64,000 bases of DNA from Pandoraea fibrosis (GTDB taxonomy: Bacteria; Pseudomonadota; Gammaproteobacteria; Burkholderiales; Burkholderiaceae). The first letter of the stretch is position 1. The number at the start of each line of letters is the position of its first letter. The stretch covers positions 310,001 to 374,000 of the forward strand of contig NZ_CP047385.1 of the NCBI RefSeq assembly GCF_000807775.2, given 5' to 3'. This document shows positions 7,892-17,627 of the stretch, one piece after another. The notes under the pieces were generated by a model that saw only the letters and a program-made list of their open reading frames with translations, was not told the origin of the DNA and did no database searches. The position numbers were made by a program, and so were the translations under genes.

Positions 7892-9307
7892 ATGAACGCC
7901 GTAGTCGATTCGAAATTCTCCGATTTCCACGTTGCCGATATCAACCTCGCCGGTTGGGGTCGCAAGGAACTGACCATCGCCGAGAGCGAAATGCCGGGTC
8001 TGATGGCCACGCGTGCCGAGTTCAAGGCCAGCCAGCCGCTCAAGGGCGCGCGCATTGCCGGCTCGCTGCACATGACCATTCAGACGGGCGTGCTCATCGA
8101 GACGCTGACGGCGCTGGGTGCCGAAGTGCGCTGGGCCTCGTGCAATATCTTCTCCACGCAGGACCACGCCGCCGCCGCTATCGCCGCCGCGGGCATTCCT
8201 GTGTTCGCCTTCAAGGGCGAATCGCTCGACGAATACTGGGAATACAGCCACCGCATCTTCGAATGGCCGAACGGCGAATTCGCCAACATGATTCTCGACG
8301 ATGGCGGCGACGCCACGCTGCTGCTGATTCTGGGCAGCAAGGCCGAGAAGGATCTGTCGGTGATCGCCAACCCGACCAACGAAGAAGAAGTCGCGCTGTA
8401 CGCCTCGATCAAGCGTCACATCGAAATCGATCCGCAGTGGTACAGCAAGCGCCTGTCGCAAATCAAGGGCGTGACCGAAGAGACCACCACGGGCGTGCAT
8501 CGTCTGTATCAGATGGAAAAGGACGGCACGCTGCCGTTCCCGGCCATCAACGTGAACGACTCGGTCACCAAGTCGAAGTTCGACAACCTGTACGGCTGCC
8601 GTGAGTCGCTGGTCGACGGTATCAAGCGCGCGACGGACGTGATGATCGCCGGCAAGATCGCGCTCGTGGCCGGTTACGGTGACGTGGGCAAGGGCTGCGC
8701 ACAAAGCCTGCGCGGTCTGGGCGCCACGGTGTGGGTCACGGAAATCGACCCGATCTGCGCACTGCAGGCCGCCATGGAAGGCTATCGCGTCGTGACGATG
8801 GAATACGCCGCAGACAAGGCCGACATCTTCGTGACGGCCACGGGCAACTTCCACGTGATCGACCACGACCACATGGCTGCGATGAAGCATCAGGCCATCG
8901 TGTGCAACATCGGTCACTTCGACTCGGAAATCAACGTGGCGTCGACCCGCAAGTACCAGTGGGAAAACATCAAGCCGCAGGTCGACCACATCATCTTCCC
9001 GGACGGCAAGCGCATCATTCTGCTGGCAGAAGGCCGCCTCGTGAATCTGGGCTGCGCCACGGGTCACCCGTCGTTCGTGATGAGCAACTCGTTCACGAAC
9101 CAGACGCTCGCACAGATCGAACTGTTCGTTCATGGCGCCAAGTACAAGAACAGCGTGTACGTGCTGCCGAAGCATCTGGACGAAAAGGTGGCGCGTCTGC
9201 ACCTGGGCCGTATCGGTGCCGATCTGACCGTGCTGACCGACGACCAGGCGAAGTACATCAGCGTCGACAAGAACGGTCCGTTCAAGCCGTCGCACTACCG
9301 TTATTGA
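7892..9307 (+). CDS. ahcY: adenosylhomocysteinase
   Basis: Reversibly hydrolyses S-adenosylhomocysteine to adenosine and homocysteine, removing the inhibitor of methyltransferases; cytoplasmic and NAD-dependent. The 471-residue length is typical of proteobacteria. The NAD-binding Rossmann motif [11 protein letters not shown] is present, as are the family signatures [14 protein letters not shown] and [10 protein letters not shown]. The ATG at 7892 has a strong AAGGAGG 4 nt upstream; a GTG one codon earlier would leave only 1 nt of spacing. It heads an operon with a holin-like gene, tlyA and metF, behind the SAH riboswitch. Confidence 0.97.
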   Translation: MNAVVDSKFSDFHVADINLAGWGRKELTIAESEMPGLMATRAEFKASQPLKGARIAGSLHMTIQTGVLIETLTALGAEVRWASCNIFSTQDHAAAAIAAAGIPVFAFKGESLDEYWEYSHRIFEWPNGEFANMILDDGGDATLLLILGSKAEKDLSVIANPTNEEEVALYASIKRHIEIDPQWYSKRLSQIKGVTEETTTGVHRLYQMEKDGTLPFPAINVNDSVTKSKFDNLYGCRESLVDGIKRATDVMIAGKIALVAGYGDVGKGCAQSLRGLGATVWVTEIDPICALQAAMEGYRVVTMEYAADKADIFVTATGNFHVIDHDHMAAMKHQAIVCNIGHFDSEINVASTRKYQWENIKPQVDHIIFPDGKRIILLAEGRLVNLGCATGHPSFVMSNSFTNQTLAQIELFVHGAKYKNSVYVLPKHLDEKVARLHLGRIGADLTVLTDDQAKYISVDKNGPFKPSHYRY

Positions 9308-9420
9308 TCGTCTTGCGCGCTGAGCCGGTACGGGGCACGCAGGGGTGCGATGTGCCGGTCAGGTGCGACGAGCTAATGTGGCGGCATCGAATGCCGCCGC
9401 GCTTGTTTTTTGCTAACGCC

Positions 9421-9445
9421 GGTGCGGGACCGTCAATCCCGCACC
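9421..9445 (+). other. intercistronic hairpin between ahcY and the DUF gene
   Basis: GGTGCGGGA (9421-9429) pairs perfectly with TCCCGCACC (9437-9445) around a 7-nt loop. No T-run follows, so it looks like an mRNA-processing or stability element rather than a terminator. It lies 22 nt before the next start codon. Confidence 0.5.
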
Positions 9446-9467
9446 GGCCCGATCTTCGGAGCTTGCC

Positions 9468-9827
9468 ATGCGTCTGCTGCTGATTTGGCTCATCAATGCC
9501 ATTGCGCTTCTCGTCCTGCCGTACATCGTGTCGGGCATTCAGCTCAAGGGTATCGGCACGGCATTGATCGTTGCGGTCGTGCTCGGCCTGATCAACGCAT
9601 TCTTGCGGCCGCTGCTCGTCGTGCTGACGCTGCCGGTCACGGTGCTCTCACTGGGGTTGTTCATTTTCGTGATCAACGCCTTGCTGTTCTGGCTGGCCTC
9701 GCATGTCGTCAAGGGTTTCGAAGTCTCGGGATTCTGGGCGGCGCTCTTCGGCTCGCTGCTGTACAGCCTGATTTCGTGGATTCTGTCGGCGCTGGTGTTC
9801 GGCGGCGACCGCGCCACTAACGTATAA
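9468..9827 (+). CDS. phage-holin-4-like small membrane protein
   Basis: A 119-residue, very hydrophobic protein with about four membrane helices and the LNAFLRPLLVVLTLPVTVL-type core of the family named after phage holin superfamily IV. These are common chromosomal proteins of unknown role and are not evidence of a prophage. It lies between ahcY and tlyA in the same direction, so it probably shares the SAH-controlled transcript. Confidence 0.8.
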   Translation: MRLLLIWLINAIALLVLPYIVSGIQLKGIGTALIVAVVLGLINAFLRPLLVVLTLPVTVLSLGLFIFVINALLFWLASHVVKGFEVSGFWAALFGSLLYSLISWILSALVFGGDRATNV

Positions 9828-9874
9828 ACGTCGACGCATGGCCGTCGACGGTACTTTGTAGGAAACCCGCAGTG

Positions 9875-10714
9875 ATGTCGCAAGCGCTTCGTGCCGATCA
9901 GGCGCTCGTTTCTCGGGGGCTGGCCGCATCGCGCACCGCCGCACAACGTCTTATCGATGCCGGACGCGTGTATTTCGCCGGCACTGAAACGGCGCTGAAA
10001 AAAGCCAGTCAGGTTGTGGCGGACGATGAGGCCCTCGAAGTGCGTGCGGCGTCGGACGGCTTGCCCGGCGAAGATCGCTACGTGTCGCGTGGTGGGTTAA
10101 AGCTGGCCGGTGCGCTGGCGCAGACCGGCCTCGACGTCACGGGGCGTGTCGCGCTCGACGTTGGCCTGTCGACTGGCGGCTTTGCGGACTGTCTGTTGCA
10201 GTCGGGCATCGCGCAGGTTGTCGGCGTGGACGTCGGGCACGGGCAACTGCATCAGCGTCTGGCGAGCGAGCCGCGCCTCGTCTCGCTCGAGGGCATCAAC
10301 GCGCGTCACCTGTCGCGCGAGATGCTCGACGAACGTCTGGCGCAGCGCGCGGCCGATGACGACACGAGGGACGTCGCGATGGCAGCGACGATCGCCGTGC
10401 CGGCAGCGGGCTTCGATCTGATCGTCGGCGACGTGTCGTTCATCTCGCTCACCTTGATACTGCCGGCACTCGCGCCGTTGCTGGCTGCGACGGGCGATCT
10501 GCTGATGCTGGTGAAACCGCAGTTCGAAGTGGGGCGCGAACACATTGGCCGCGGTGGCCTCGTGAAAGATGCTGCGCAATATGCGCAAGTGGAGACAAAG
10601 ATCCGCACCGCCTGTGAAGCGCTGGGACTGAGCGTGGCCGCCTGGCTCGACAGCCCCATCGCCGGGGGTGACGGCAACCGGGAGTTCTTCGTGCACGCCA
10701 CGCGCGCGGCATGA
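9875..10714 (+). CDS. tlyA: TlyA family rRNA 2'-O-methyltransferase
   Basis: The 279-residue protein has an N-terminal S4 RNA-binding domain (about 5-65; ADQALVSRGLAASRTAAQRL) and a C-terminal FtsJ-like methyltransferase domain with ALDVGLSTGGFADCLL as motif I. TlyA enzymes methylate rRNA riboses using SAM, and older annotations call them hemolysin A. Its place behind ahcY makes sense, because it produces SAH. The ATG at 9875 follows AGGAAA; a GTG one codon earlier is possible. The stop overlaps an ATG at 10711. Confidence 0.88.
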   Translation: MSQALRADQALVSRGLAASRTAAQRLIDAGRVYFAGTETALKKASQVVADDEALEVRAASDGLPGEDRYVSRGGLKLAGALAQTGLDVTGRVALDVGLSTGGFADCLLQSGIAQVVGVDVGHGQLHQRLASEPRLVSLEGINARHLSREMLDERLAQRAADDDTRDVAMAATIAVPAAGFDLIVGDVSFISLTLILPALAPLLAATGDLLMLVKPQFEVGREHIGRGGLVKDAAQYAQVETKIRTACEALGLSVAAWLDSPIAGGDGNREFFVHATRAA

Positions 10715-10740
10715 GCGGCTCTCTCGATAACAAGACCATC

Positions 10741-11571
10741 ATGACGAAGCCTTCCTTCAGTTTCGAATTCTTCCCGCCCAAGACTGTCGACGGCGCGGAA
10801 AAGCTGCGCGCCACGCGCCAGCAACTGTTTCCCCTTGGCCCCAAATTCGTGTCGGTGACGTTCGGCGCCGGCGGCTCGACGCAGCAGGGTACGCTCGATA
10901 CGGTCATCGAAATCCAACGCGAAGGCGTGGAAGCCGCGCCACACCTCTCGTGTGTCGGCTCGACCAAAGAGAACATCCGCGCCATTCTGAAGACGTATCG
11001 CGATAACGGCATTCGTCATATCGTGGCGCTGCGCGGCGATCTGCCGTCCGGGATGGGCGAGATCGGCGAGTTCCGCTATGCATCGGAACTGGTCGAGTTC
11101 ATTCGGGCCGAGACCGGCGACTGGTTCCACATCGAAGTGGCGGCCTATCCCGAATACCACCCGCAGGCGAAGTCGCCGCGTCTGGATCTCGAGCATTTCG
11201 CCAACAAGGTGAAAGCCGGGGCGAACGCCGCGATCACGCAGTACTTTTTCAACGCGGACGCCTATTTCCGCTTTGTCGAAGACGCGCAGCAACTGGGCGT
11301 GACGGTGCCGATCGTGCCGGGCATCATGCCCATCACGAATTACTCGCAGATGATGCGGTTCTCGGAAATGTGCGGTGCCGAAGTGCCGCGCTGGGTGGCC
11401 AAGCGTCTCGAAGGTTTTGGCGACGACCGCGAGGCGATCCGCGCCTTCGGGCTCGACGTGGTGACGGCGCTGTGCGAGCGCTTGCTTGCGGGTGGCGCGC
11501 CGGGATTGCACTTCTATACGCTGAACGCCGCGTCGGCGACCAAGGCGATGTGGCAGCGCCTCGGTCTGTAA
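10741..11571 (+). CDS. metF: methylenetetrahydrofolate reductase
   Basis: A FAD-dependent TIM-barrel enzyme that reduces 5,10-methylene-THF to 5-methyl-THF, the methyl donor for methionine synthase. It is 276 residues from this start. The N-terminal FSFEFFPPKT strand, VTFGAGGSTQ and the QYFFNADAYFRF segment are diagnostic. The ATG at 10711 (overlapping the tlyA stop as ATGA) would add ten residues and is a real alternative through translational coupling. The shorter form is chosen because homologues begin just before the FEFFPP strand. It is the last gene of the ahcY operon and is followed by 200 nt with no clear terminator. Confidence 0.93.
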   Translation: MTKPSFSFEFFPPKTVDGAEKLRATRQQLFPLGPKFVSVTFGAGGSTQQGTLDTVIEIQREGVEAAPHLSCVGSTKENIRAILKTYRDNGIRHIVALRGDLPSGMGEIGEFRYASELVEFIRAETGDWFHIEVAAYPEYHPQAKSPRLDLEHFANKVKAGANAAITQYFFNADAYFRFVEDAQQLGVTVPIVPGIMPITNYSQMMRFSEMCGAEVPRWVAKRLEGFGDDREAIRAFGLDVVTALCERLLAGGAPGLHFYTLNAASATKAMWQRLGL

Positions 11572-11725
11572 GGCGTCACGCAATCGTTGGCTAGCGGGTG
11601 GGTCGATGGGAGTCAATCCTGATCATAATTAAGCGATTTCCTAATCAAAAACACCACAAATAGGCGGTTTGCTAGGGATTTGGCGTGTTGTGACGCGGGA
11701 GAAGCTTAAGTAATATCCCTCGTGG

Positions 11726-11750
11726 GCCCGGCGGCGGATCGTCGCCGGGC
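11726..11750 (+). other. strong hairpin in the leader of the dipeptide transporter
   Basis: GCCCGGCG (11726-11733) pairs with CGCCGGGC (11743-11750), and three more pairs extend the stem to a tri-loop. It sits just upstream of the Shine-Dalgarno GAGGAG of the next gene and has no T-run. It may protect the 5' end or modulate translation. Confidence 0.4.
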
Positions 11751-11773
11751 GACATCCCATACCCGAGGAGCCT

Positions 11774-13414
11774 ATGAAACAGACCCACACCCTGCGTTTG
11801 CTTTTGGCTGCGACCTTGCTTGCCGGTGCGGCCGTGATCCCGCCCGCGGCAGCCGTCGAGCTCCCGAACAAGACTCTCGTGTATTGCTCCGAGGGCAGCC
11901 CCGCCGGTTTCGATCCGGGGCAACTCACCACTGGCACCGATTTCGATCCCGCCGACGCCATCTACAACCGCCTCATCGCCTTCGTACCGGGAGAGACCGG
12001 TGTGATGCCATCGCTCGCGGAGAAGTGGGACATCTCGCCGGACAACAAGATCTACACGTTCCATCTGCGTCGCGGCGTCAAGTTCCACACCACCGACTAC
12101 TTCACGCCCACGCGCGACTTCAACGCTGAAGACGTGAAGTTCACTTTCGATCGCATGGGCGATCGCGAGATGCCGTTCCGCAAGGCCTATCCGACCGAGT
12201 TTCCGTACTTTGTCGACATGGGGCTTCAGGCGGACATCGACCGCATCGAGATCGTCGATCCGTACACCGTGCGTTTTGTGCTGAAGAAGGTCGACGCCCC
12301 GTTCATCCAGAATCTGGCGATGTCGTTTGCGTCGATCCTCTCGAAGGAATACGCGGACAAGCTGCTCGCGGCGAACAACCCGCGCGACATTGCGCTCAAG
12401 CCGGTCGGTACCGGCCCGTTCATCTTCCGCAGCTACACGAAGGACGCCACGCTGCGCCTCGATGGCAACAAGGACTACTGGAACGCGAATCTGCCGCCGA
12501 AGGTGGGCAAGCTGATCTTCGCGATCACGACCGACGCCAACGTCCGCATGCAGAAACTCAAGCGCAACGAATGCCAGGTCGCGACCTACCCGCGTCCGGC
12601 GGACGTCGACGCGCTCAAGGCCGACATCTCGGCACAGGGCAAAGCGTCGAAGCTGAAGATGCCGGATCAGGTTGGCTTCAACCTCGGCTATGTGGCGTAC
12701 AACGTGCAGAAGAAGCCGCTCGATCGTGTGGAAGTGCGTCAGGCGCTCGACATGGCGATCAACAAGAAGGCGATTCTTCAGTCTGTCTACGGCTCGGCCG
12801 GCCAGTTGTCGAACGGCGCACCGATGCCGCCGACGCAATGGTCCTACGACAAGAACATCAAGTCGTCCAGCTACGACCCCGAGAAGGCCAAGGCGCTGCT
12901 CGACAAGGCCGGCGTGAAGAACATCGAAATCACCTTGTGGGCGATGCCGGTGCAACGTCCGTACAACCCGAACGGCAAGCTCATGGCGGAAATGATCCAG
13001 GCCGACTGGGCGAAGATCGGCGTGAAGGCCAACATCGTGACGTATGAGTGGGGCGAGTACATCAAGCGCGCCAAGGCCGGCGAACACGACGCGATGCTCA
13101 TCGGCTGGACGGGTGACAACGGCGATCCGGACAACTGGCTCGGTGTGCTGCTCGGCTGCGACTCGATGAACGGTAACAACTTCTCGAAGTGGTGCCACAA
13201 GCCGTTCGACGATCTCATCAAGCAGGCGCGTCAGACCACCGACGTTGCTGCGCGTACCAAGCTGTACACGCAAGCGCAGGAGATCTTCGCGCAGCAACTG
13301 CCGTTCTCGCCCATCGCGCACTCCACGCAATACAAACCGATGGCCACGAACGTGAAGGGCTTCAAGCTCAGCCCGTTCAGCCGCAACAGCTTCGCCGGCG
13401 TGTCGCTGGACTGA
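11774..13414 (+). CDS. dppA: ABC transporter periplasmic dipeptide-binding protein (SBP family 5)
   Basis: The 546-residue protein has an N-terminal signal peptide (LLLAATLLAGAAVIPPAAAV, cleavage near residue 28) and the large cluster-C binding-protein fold. Family landmarks include DFDPADAIYNRL, VKPVGTGPFIF-like ALKPVGTGPFIF and a CDSMNGNNFSKWC segment with two cysteines near the C-terminus. It delivers dipeptides (or, in relatives, haem or other oligopeptides) to the DppBCDF complex encoded directly downstream. Substrate specificity is inferred from resemblance to DppA. A 214-nt gap with a stable stem separates it from the permease genes, which is usual when the binding protein must be made in excess. 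Confidence 0.88.
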   Translation: MKQTHTLRLLLAATLLAGAAVIPPAAAVELPNKTLVYCSEGSPAGFDPGQLTTGTDFDPADAIYNRLIAFVPGETGVMPSLAEKWDISPDNKIYTFHLRRGVKFHTTDYFTPTRDFNAEDVKFTFDRMGDREMPFRKAYPTEFPYFVDMGLQADIDRIEIVDPYTVRFVLKKVDAPFIQNLAMSFASILSKEYADKLLAANNPRDIALKPVGTGPFIFRSYTKDATLRLDGNKDYWNANLPPKVGKLIFAITTDANVRMQKLKRNECQVATYPRPADVDALKADISAQGKASKLKMPDQVGFNLGYVAYNVQKKPLDRVEVRQALDMAINKKAILQSVYGSAGQLSNGAPMPPTQWSYDKNIKSSSYDPEKAKALLDKAGVKNIEITLWAMPVQRPYNPNGKLMAEMIQADWAKIGVKANIVTYEWGEYIKRAKAGEHDAMLIGWTGDNGDPDNWLGVLLGCDSMNGNNFSKWCHKPFDDLIKQARQTTDVAARTKLYTQAQEIFAQQLPFSPIAHSTQYKPMATNVKGFKLSPFSRNSFAGVSLD

Positions 13415-13436
13415 TCGAGTCCCGCAATACGACCTC

Positions 13437-13462
13437 GACGTCAGCCGATTCCGGCTGGCGTC
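13437..13462 (+). other. intercistronic stem-loop between dppA and dppB
   Basis: GACGTCAGCC (13437-13446) pairs over ten positions (one G-T wobble) with GGCTGGCGTC (13453-13462) around a 6-nt loop. No T-run follows. Such stems after a binding-protein gene usually stabilise the upstream mRNA and lower permease expression. Confidence 0.5.
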
Positions 13463-13628
13463 GGCCAGAGGCAAGACGTTGGTATCAAGCAGGCAGACCC
13501 GGCCGCCGCGCCCGGATCTGTCTGCCGCACCCAGACAACAGACCGTCTACGACTGATTAACGCGGCACAGCGCCATCCGTCCCTGCGCCGGGGGCGGGCG
13601 GTGCACGAAGCCCCCACGGAACCCTCCT

Positions 13629-14633
13629 ATGCTGAGATTCGTCCTGAGACGACTGGGCATGGTGATCCCGACTTTCATCGGCATCACTATCCTGGCGTTC
13701 GCGCTCATTCACCTTATTCCCGGCGATCCGATCGAAGTGCTCGTGGGCGAGCGGAACCTCGACCCGGTCATGCACGCGGAGGCGATGAAACGGCTTGGAC
13801 TCGACCAGCCGCTCACCACGCAATATTTCGTCTATCTGAAGCACGCAGCGCAAGGTGACCTCGGGCGCTCCATCGTGACCAACGAGGGGGTGCTTCACGA
13901 GTTCTTCTCGCGCTTCCCCGCCACGCTGGAACTGGCCCTCTGCGCGATGATCTTCGCACTCGTGGTCGGGTTGCCGGCGGGTGTTGCGGCGTCGCTCAGG
14001 CGCGGCAGGATGCTCGATCACACCACCATGGGCGCCGCGCTCACGGGCTACTCCATGCCGATTTTCTGGTGGGGATTGCTGCTCATCATGCTGTTCTCTG
14101 TCGACCTGCAATGGACGCCGGTGTCCGGGCGCATCGGCGTGGAGTACGACGTGCCGGTGGTCACCGGCTTCATGCTGATCGATACGTTGCTCTCGGGCGA
14201 TCAGGGGGCCTTCAGTTCGGCGGTGAGCCACCTGATTTTGCCGACCATCGTGCTCGGCACCGTGCCGCTCGCCGTGATTGCCCGCATGACGCGCTCGGCC
14301 ATGCTCGAAGTGCTGCGCGAGGACTATATCCGCACGGCACGGGCAAAGGGTCTTTCGCCGTGGCGTGTGATCGTGGTGCATGCGCTGCGCAACGCCATGA
14401 TTCCCGTCATCACCGTGATCGGTTTGCAAGTCGGCACGCTGCTGGCCGGGGCGGTGCTGACCGAGAACGTGTTCTCGTGGCCAGGCATCGGCAAATGGCT
14501 GATCGACGCCATTCTGCGCCGCGACTATCCGGTGGTGCAGGGCGGCATTCTGCTCATCGCGACGGGCGTAATTCTGGTCAACCTGCTGGTCGACGTGCTC
14601 TATGGCGTCGTCAACCCGCGCATTCGGCACTGA
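13629..14633 (+). CDS. dppB: dipeptide ABC transporter permease DppB
   Basis: A 334-residue inner-membrane permease with six or so helices. The N-terminus (MLRFVLRRLGMVIPTFIGI) is the classic DppB/OppB start, and the EAA loop reads DYIRTARAKGLSPWRVI near residue 240. It forms the translocation channel with DppC. The next gene starts 12 nt after the stop, so the two are co-transcribed. Confidence 0.93.
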   Translation: MLRFVLRRLGMVIPTFIGITILAFALIHLIPGDPIEVLVGERNLDPVMHAEAMKRLGLDQPLTTQYFVYLKHAAQGDLGRSIVTNEGVLHEFFSRFPATLELALCAMIFALVVGLPAGVAASLRRGRMLDHTTMGAALTGYSMPIFWWGLLLIMLFSVDLQWTPVSGRIGVEYDVPVVTGFMLIDTLLSGDQGAFSSAVSHLILPTIVLGTVPLAVIARMTRSAMLEVLREDYIRTARAKGLSPWRVIVVHALRNAMIPVITVIGLQVGTLLAGAVLTENVFSWPGIGKWLIDAILRRDYPVVQGGILLIATGVILVNLLVDVLYGVVNPRIRH

Positions 14634-14645
14634 AGGAGGTCAACG

Positions 14646-15566
14646 ATGAGTGACACGCCTGCTACGCTGCCGCCTCCCGTCACGGTGACGGCCACGCCTC
14701 GTGCGCGTCTGGTCCGGGAGTTTCTGCGCAGCTTTACCGCAAATCGTGGTGCGACGGCCGCGGCCATCGTGCTGTTACTGATGTTTGCCGCGGCGATTCT
14801 TGCGCCGCTGATCGCGCCGCACAGCCCCATCGAGCAATACCGCGACTTCGTGAAGATTCCGCCCGCATGGTTCGAAGGCGGCAACGCCCGATTCCTGCTG
14901 GGCACGGATGAAGCTGGTCGCGACATTCTTTCGCGTCTGATTTTCGGGGCGCGTCTGTCGTTCTGGATCGGCTTGTCGTCGGTCGTGCTGTCGCTGATTC
15001 CGGGCATTCTGCTCGGGCTGCTTGCTGCGTTCTTCCCACGCTGGCTCGACACGCCGATCATGCGCCTGATGGACATGATGATGGCGCTGCCGTCGCTGCT
15101 GCTGGCCGTGGCCGTGGTCGCCGTGATCGGTCCGGGGCTGGCCAATACGACCATCGCCATTGCGATCGTGACATTGCCCGCCTACGTGCGTTTGACGCGC
15201 GCGGCGGCGATTGGCGAATTGCAACGCGAGTATGTCGTGGCCTCGCGCATGGCCGGGGCCGGCACACTGCGGCTGATGTTCTCGACGGTGCTGCCGAACT
15301 GCGCGGCGCCGCTGATCGTGCAGGCCACGCTGAGCTTCTCGGTGGCCATTCTCGATGCGGCCGCCCTCGGCTTTCTGGGCCTGGGCGTGCAACCGCCGCT
15401 CGCGGAGTGGGGCTCGATGCTTGCCTCCGCACGCGACTATATGGAAAGTGCCTGGTGGATCGTGACGCTGCCGGGCCTTGCGATCGTCATCTCGGTGCTC
15501 GCGATCAATCTGGTCGGCGACGGCCTGCGCGATGCACTCGACCCCAAACTGAAGCGAATCGCATGA
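14646..15566 (+). CDS. dppC: dipeptide ABC transporter permease DppC
   Basis: The 306-residue second permease has an N-terminal cytoplasmic tail, the conserved [20 protein letters not shown] segment after the first helix, and the EAA loop [13 protein letters not shown]. It pairs with DppB. AGGAGG lies just before the ATG. The stop overlaps the dppD start as ATGA. Confidence 0.93.
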   Translation: MSDTPATLPPPVTVTATPRARLVREFLRSFTANRGATAAAIVLLLMFAAAILAPLIAPHSPIEQYRDFVKIPPAWFEGGNARFLLGTDEAGRDILSRLIFGARLSFWIGLSSVVLSLIPGILLGLLAAFFPRWLDTPIMRLMDMMMALPSLLLAVAVVAVIGPGLANTTIAIAIVTLPAYVRLTRAAAIGELQREYVVASRMAGAGTLRLMFSTVLPNCAAPLIVQATLSFSVAILDAAALGFLGLGVQPPLAEWGSMLASARDYMESAWWIVTLPGLAIVISVLAINLVGDGLRDALDPKLKRIA

Positions 15567-16579
15567 GTCTGCTCTCCATTCGAAATCTATCGGTCGACTT
15601 CGACGGCGCGCGCGCCGTCGACGCCATCGACATGAACGTCGGCCAGGGCGAGATTCTCGGCGTGGTCGGCGAGTCCGGTTCCGGCAAGAGCGTGACGATG
15701 CTCGCGCTCATGGGCCTCATCGACGCCCCGGGGCGTGTGCGGGCCGACGAAGTGCGCTTCGACGGACGCGACCTGTTGAACGCGTCGGCGCGCGAGCGGC
15801 GAAGCATCGTGGGGCGCGACGTCTCGATGATCTTTCAGGACGCCCTCACCAGTCTTAACCCGAGCTACACCGTGGGCTATCAGATCGGGGAAGTGCTGCG
15901 ACGTCACATGGGGCTGCGCGGCAAGGCGTTGAAGGATCGCATCGTCGAACTGCTGGAGCAGGTCGAGATCCCCGATGCGGCCAACCGGCTCGGTGCGTAT
16001 CCGCACCAACTGTCGGGCGGGATGAACCAGCGGGTGATGATCGCCATGGCGATTGCCTGCCGCCCGAAGCTGCTGATTGCCGATGAGCCGACCACCGCGC
16101 TCGACGTCACGATTCAGGCGCAGATCATGGCCTTGCTGCTGCAACTGCAGAAGGACTACGGGATGGCGTTGGTGCTGATTTCGCACGATCTTGCGGTCGT
16201 GGCCGAAGTCGCGCACCGTGTCGCCGTCATGTACGCCGGGCAGATGATCGAGGTCCAGCAGGTGCCGGCGTTGTTCGACGCGCCGCATCATCCCTATACG
16301 GAGGCCTTGCTCGCGGCCATTCCCGAACACAACCGGGGGGTGCGCCGTCTGCACACGCTGGCGGGGGTGGTGCCCGGACGCGACGACCGTCCGGCAGGCT
16401 GCCTGCTCTCGCCGCGTTGTCCATATGCCGACGACCATTGCCGGACGGTGCCGCCCGCGCTCGAGCCTTACACCGGGTCGCAGGCCACCGGAGCGCCGCT
16501 GGTGCGGTGCTTCAAACCGCTGCCGCATATGGCGGCGGGCATACAGACGAGTGTTCAGACGACAGGAGGCGCGCAATGA
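15563..16579 (+). CDS. dppD: dipeptide ABC transporter ATPase DppD
   Basis: A 338-residue ABC ATPase of the oligopeptide subfamily. Walker A is GESGSGKS, the signature is [14 protein letters not shown] (the GM in place of GQ is normal in this subfamily), and Walker B is [12 protein letters not shown]. The C-terminal oligopeptide extension with cysteines ([14 protein letters not shown]) resembles the Fe-S-binding tail seen in DppD proteins. The start at 15563 overlaps dppC by 4 nt, and the stop overlaps dppF by 4 nt. Confidence 0.93.
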   Translation: MSLLSIRNLSVDFDGARAVDAIDMNVGQGEILGVVGESGSGKSVTMLALMGLIDAPGRVRADEVRFDGRDLLNASARERRSIVGRDVSMIFQDALTSLNPSYTVGYQIGEVLRRHMGLRGKALKDRIVELLEQVEIPDAANRLGAYPHQLSGGMNQRVMIAMAIACRPKLLIADEPTTALDVTIQAQIMALLLQLQKDYGMALVLISHDLAVVAEVAHRVAVMYAGQMIEVQQVPALFDAPHHPYTEALLAAIPEHNRGVRRLHTLAGVVPGRDDRPAGCLLSPRCPYADDHCRTVPPALEPYTGSQATGAPLVRCFKPLPHMAAGIQTSVQTTGGAQ

Positions 16580-17622
16580 GTGAAACCGTTTTCGCGACAC
16601 CTCCGGGAGCCCCGCAAGCGCCGGCATCGGAGGGCAGCGGCCGCGACGGTGGGCCGCTGGTACTGGCCGCGCAGGAATTGACGCGTTTCTACACGGTGAA
16701 CCGCGGGTTGATGCGCGCACACGCCACCGTCAAGGCGCTGAATGGTGTGTCGTTCGAGTTGACGGCCGGGCGCACGCTGGCCGTGGTCGGCGAGTCGGGG
16801 TGCGGCAAATCGACGCTGGCCCGGGTGCTGACGTTGATCGAACCGCCCACGTCCGGCAGACTCGCTATCGATGCCACCGAGACCACGGGGGCGTCGGCAG
16901 GCGATCTGGCGCCGCTGCGCACACGCATTCAGATGGTGTTCCAGAATCCGTATGCGTCGCTCAATCCCCGCAAGACCGTGGGGCAGGCGCTTGATGAACC
17001 GCTGGCGATCAATACCTCGCTCAGCCGTGCGGAGCGGGGCGAGAAGATCGCCGCGATGATGCGCACGGTCGGCTTGCGTCCGGAGCACGTGGCCCGGTAT
17101 CCGCACATGTTCTCGGGCGGTCAGCGGCAGCGGGTGGCGATTGCCCGGGCGATGATCCTGTCGCCCGCCATCGTGGTGGCCGACGAGCCCGTTTCGGCCC
17201 TGGATGTCTCAATTCAGGCACAGATCCTGAATCTTTTCATGGATTTGCAGGACCGATACGCGACGAGTTACGTGTTCGTGTCGCATAATCTCGCCGTGGT
17301 CGAGCATGTGGCCGACGACGTCATGGTCATGTACCTCGGTCGCGCGGTCGAACACGGTCCCAAGGCCGCCGTGTTCGGCAAGCCGCTACATCCGTACACC
17401 AAGGCGCTGATGTCGGCGACACCGGCGATCAAAGCCTCCGAGCGGCGAGTGAAGATTCCGCTGATCGGCGAGCTGCCGTCGCCGTTGCGCCCGCCGCCGG
17501 GGTGTGCGTTTGCGCCGCGCTGTCCGTATGCCGTCGATCATTGCCGCGAGGAAGTGCCGCAATTGCGCAAGCTCGAAGGACGTCTGGTGGCGTGCCATCG
17601 GGTTGAAGACATTGAGGGATAA
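16576..17622 (+). CDS. dppF: dipeptide ABC transporter ATPase DppF
   Basis: The 348-residue second ATPase has Walker A GESGCGKS, signature [14 protein letters not shown] and Walker [13 protein letters not shown]. It also carries the C-terminal cysteine-containing tail ([14 protein letters not shown]). The first 30 residues are a low-complexity lead-in. The ATG at 16576 follows CAGGAGG and overlaps the dppD stop. DppD and DppF together energise the DppBC channel. Confidence 0.92.
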   Translation: MSETVFATPPGAPQAPASEGSGRDGGPLVLAAQELTRFYTVNRGLMRAHATVKALNGVSFELTAGRTLAVVGESGCGKSTLARVLTLIEPPTSGRLAIDATETTGASAGDLAPLRTRIQMVFQNPYASLNPRKTVGQALDEPLAINTSLSRAERGEKIAAMMRTVGLRPEHVARYPHMFSGGQRQRVAIARAMILSPAIVVADEPVSALDVSIQAQILNLFMDLQDRYATSYVFVSHNLAVVEHVADDVMVMYLGRAVEHGPKAAVFGKPLHPYTKALMSATPAIKASERRVKIPLIGELPSPLRPPPGCAFAPRCPYAVDHCREEVPQLRKLEGRLVACHRVEDIEG

Positions 17623-17627
17623 CGAGA

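Noticed and set aside
9468..9827. Prophage or lysis cassette suggested by the holin-like protein and the hemolysin-type name of tlyA
   Set aside because: Both belong to chromosomal housekeeping families, with no phage genes, attachment repeats or integrase around them.
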